A DNA stretch of 7,168 bases from Betaproteobacteria bacterium (GTDB lineage: Bacteria > Pseudomonadota > Gammaproteobacteria > Burkholderiales > SG8-39), in the NCBI GenBank assembly GCA_009693345.1, contig SHXL01000143.1:1-7168 (forward strand), in the 5' to 3' direction. Numbering within the stretch: position 1 is the stretch's first letter; every line of letters begins with the position of its first letter. The translations under genes and the position numbers were made by a program. The notes beneath the pieces are model-generated. The model did not search any database. It worked only from the letters and a program-made list of their open reading frames with translations, and had not been told where the DNA came from. Below, piece after piece: positions 5,779 to 7,168 of the stretch.

Positions 5779-7085
5779 TTCGGCTTGCCAAGCAGGACGT
5801 CAGGAGCCCAGGTGACGATTTCCGGGAAGATGGTGATCAGCACGATGCACAGAACCATCATGAAGAAAAAAGGAATCGACGCGTAGGCGACGTAATTGCT
5901 GTCCCTGCCGCTCATGGTCTGCAGCACGAAAAGATCGAATCCCAGCGGTGGGGTGACCTCCGCGATCTCGACCAGCAGCACGATGAAGATGCCGAACCAT
6001 ATGAGGTCGATGCCCGCCTTTTCCACCATCGGGATGACGATGGAAGTGGTGAGCACGATCATCGAAACGCCGTCCAGCGCGGTGCCAAGCAGGATGTAGA
6101 TGCCGGCGAGCACGGCGATCAGCATGTAGCGGTTCGGCTGCAGCGACGCAACCCATTCGGCGAGCGCCTTGGGAATGCCCGTGAACGCCATGCAGGACGA
6201 CAGGAACGCGGCTCCGGCGAGGATGAACATGATCATGCAGGACAGGCGCGTAGCGCCCATCAGGCTCTGCCAGAAGCTGTCGCGGTTGAGACCGCCCGAC
6301 CACCACGCAATCGCGAGTGAGCCTAGCACGCCATAGGCAGCCGATTCAGTCGCCGTGGCCCAGCCGATCATCATCACCCAGACGATGAACACGATCAGCA
6401 GCATGCAGGGGATCAGGTGGCGGCTCTTGTACAGTTTCTCGCGGAAACCCAGCTCGGCCTCGGCTTTCGGCGTCTTGCCGGGATTGAGCAGGGCCCAGAC
6501 GATGATGTAGCCCGAGAAGAGGGCCATCAGCAGGAAGCCGGGAAGGAAGCCGGCGATGAAGACCTTCAGGATCGAGACTTCCGCGGCAACCGCGTATACG
6601 ACCATGATGATCGACGGCGGCAGCAGGATCCCGAGGGTGCCCGCGCCGCACAGCGAACCGAGCGCCATCTTCTCGTCGTAGCCGCGCTTGATCAGCTCCG
6701 GCAGGGCGACTTTGGCGATGGTGGCGCAGGTGGCAGCCGAAGAACCCGATACGGTGCCGAAGATGCCGCAGGCGAGGATGTTCACGTGCATCAGCCGCCC
6801 GGGGAGCCAATTGAGCCAGGGCGCGAGGCCTTCGAACATCTCCTCCGATAGCTTGGTGCGGTAAAGGATCTCGCCCATCCAGATGAACAGCGGCAGCGCC
6901 GCGAGCGTCCAGGACGCAGTCGAACCCCAGAACGACTGGAACAGGTTCACGTCGGGCGGCGTCGAGGTGAAGAAATGAAGCCCGAACCAGGCCACCGCCG
7001 CGAGCGAGATCGCGATCCAGATTCCGGCAAACAGCAGCACCAGAAGGAGCAGGAACAGGATCGTCGCGATCGTAAGGGTGCCCAT
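5775..7085 (-). CDS. TRAP transporter large permease subunit (DctM family)
   Basis: The 436-residue integral membrane protein is the transport subunit of a tripartite ATP-independent periplasmic transporter, which moves organic anions inward with sodium or proton gradients using a DctP-type binding protein and a DctQ-type small subunit. The length is typical and the chain is almost wholly hydrophobic, with roughly a dozen membrane segments. Family signatures are LPLFIWMGEIL (64-74), GIFGTVSGSSAATCATIAKVALPEL (107-131), GTLGILLPPSIIMVVYA (149-165) and, near the C-terminus, EIAEVTPPLGFDLFVL. ATG 7085 follows the preceding stop by 3 bases, and the stop overlaps the GST start. The SiaM/DctM family covers many substrates (dicarboxylates, 2-oxoacids, aromatic acids), and nothing visible picks one. 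The binding protein must be encoded outside the window. Confidence 0.93.
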   Translation of the reverse strand: MGTLTIATILFLLLLVLLFAGIWIAISLAAVAWFGLHFFTSTPPDVNLFQSFWGSTASWTLAALPLFIWMGEILYRTKLSEEMFEGLAPWLNWLPGRLMHVNILACGIFGTVSGSSAATCATIAKVALPELIKRGYDEKMALGSLCGAGTLGILLPPSIIMVVYAVAAEVSILKVFIAGFLPGFLLMALFSGYIIVWALLNPGKTPKAEAELGFREKLYKSRHLIPCMLLIVFIVWVMMIGWATATESAAYGVLGSLAIAWWSGGLNRDSFWQSLMGATRLSCMIMFILAGAAFLSSCMAFTGIPKALAEWVASLQPNRYMLIAVLAGIYILLGTALDGVSMIVLTTSIVIPMVEKAGIDLIWFGIFIVLLVEIAEVTPPLGFDLFVLQTMSGRDSNYVAYASIPFFFMMVLCIVLITIFPEIVTWAPDVLLGKPK

Positions 7086-7088
7086 CGC

Positions 7089-7168
7089 TCAGACCATTTC
7101 CGAGAAATCGCCCTTGGCGAGGCGTTCTTCCTCGGCGCACCGGTAAGCGGGCTTCTGCCCCTGCAGCA
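7089..7168 (-). CDS. C-terminal end of an unidentified ORF, possibly TRAP small permease (DctQ)
   Basis: A frame open from the right edge ends at TGA 7091-7089, three bases before the DctM start, and gives 25 residues ending YRCAEEERLAKGDFSEMV. This is a hydrophilic, charged tail with no membrane segment. By position it should be the small permease (DctQ) C-terminus, because dctQ is usually directly upstream of dctM and often overlaps it. The fragment is too short to confirm this from sequence, and the gene continues outside the window. Confidence 0.45.
   Translation of the reverse strand, partial: LQGQKPAYRCAEEERLAKGDFSEMV

Noticed and set aside
1..7168. CRISPR arrays, tRNA or rRNA genes, riboswitches and integrase attachment sites
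   Set aside because: No regularly spaced repeats, tRNA-like clover sequences or conserved RNA motifs were seen by eye; nearly all of the window is accounted for by protein-coding genes and the IS end.

Overview
The window is GC-rich, densely packed chromosomal DNA. Its protein families and gene style point to a proteobacterium, most likely a betaproteobacterium (Burkholderiales or Nitrosomonadales type). That placement rests on remembered family resemblance, not on a marker gene.

Layout. Bases 1-197 are the left-hand remnant of an IS3-family insertion sequence: a terminal inverted repeat, a leader with an inverted repeat, and the first 43 codons of OrfA, reading off the edge on the minus strand. 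The element lies in the 3' half of a small conserved gene (minus, 198-483, recognised as DUF7931-like). That gene now stops at a TGA supplied by the IS end. Upstream of it, overlapping by four bases, is a RoxA/YcfD-type JmjC-cupin gene (minus), a 2-oxoglutarate/Fe(II) oxygenase of the ribosomal L16 arginine hydroxylase family. A short divergent control region (about 1602-1694) separates this pair from a plus-strand pair: a PrxQ/Bcp-type thiol peroxidase and a membrane-anchored FMN/3Fe-4S protein equal to the synthase domain of glutamate synthase. The control region holds a candidate promoter for each direction and a 19-bp near-perfect palindrome over the -35 of the peroxidase promoter.

The plus-strand pair converges, with 7 bp between stop codons, on a minus-strand operon entering from the right edge: the end of an unidentified ORF (probably the TRAP small permease), a TRAP large permease (DctM), a Gtt1-like glutathione transferase, and a bifunctional NAD(P)HX epimerase/dehydratase. 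Every junction in this operon overlaps or is nearly zero (TGA-3 bp-ATG, ATGA, TGA-A-ATG), which suggests one coupled transcript.

How it works together. The divergent cluster has an oxygen/redox theme (oxygenase, peroxidase, oxygen-sensitive flavin/Fe-S enzyme). The right-hand operon joins solute uptake to detoxification (glutathione transferase) and nucleotide repair (NAD(P)HX). I see no clear sign of a wholly new system. The best leads are the IS-truncated gene, the palindromic operator, a possible leaderless start for the oxygenase, the peroxidase without its usual resolving cysteine, and the orphan glutamate-synthase-like protein.
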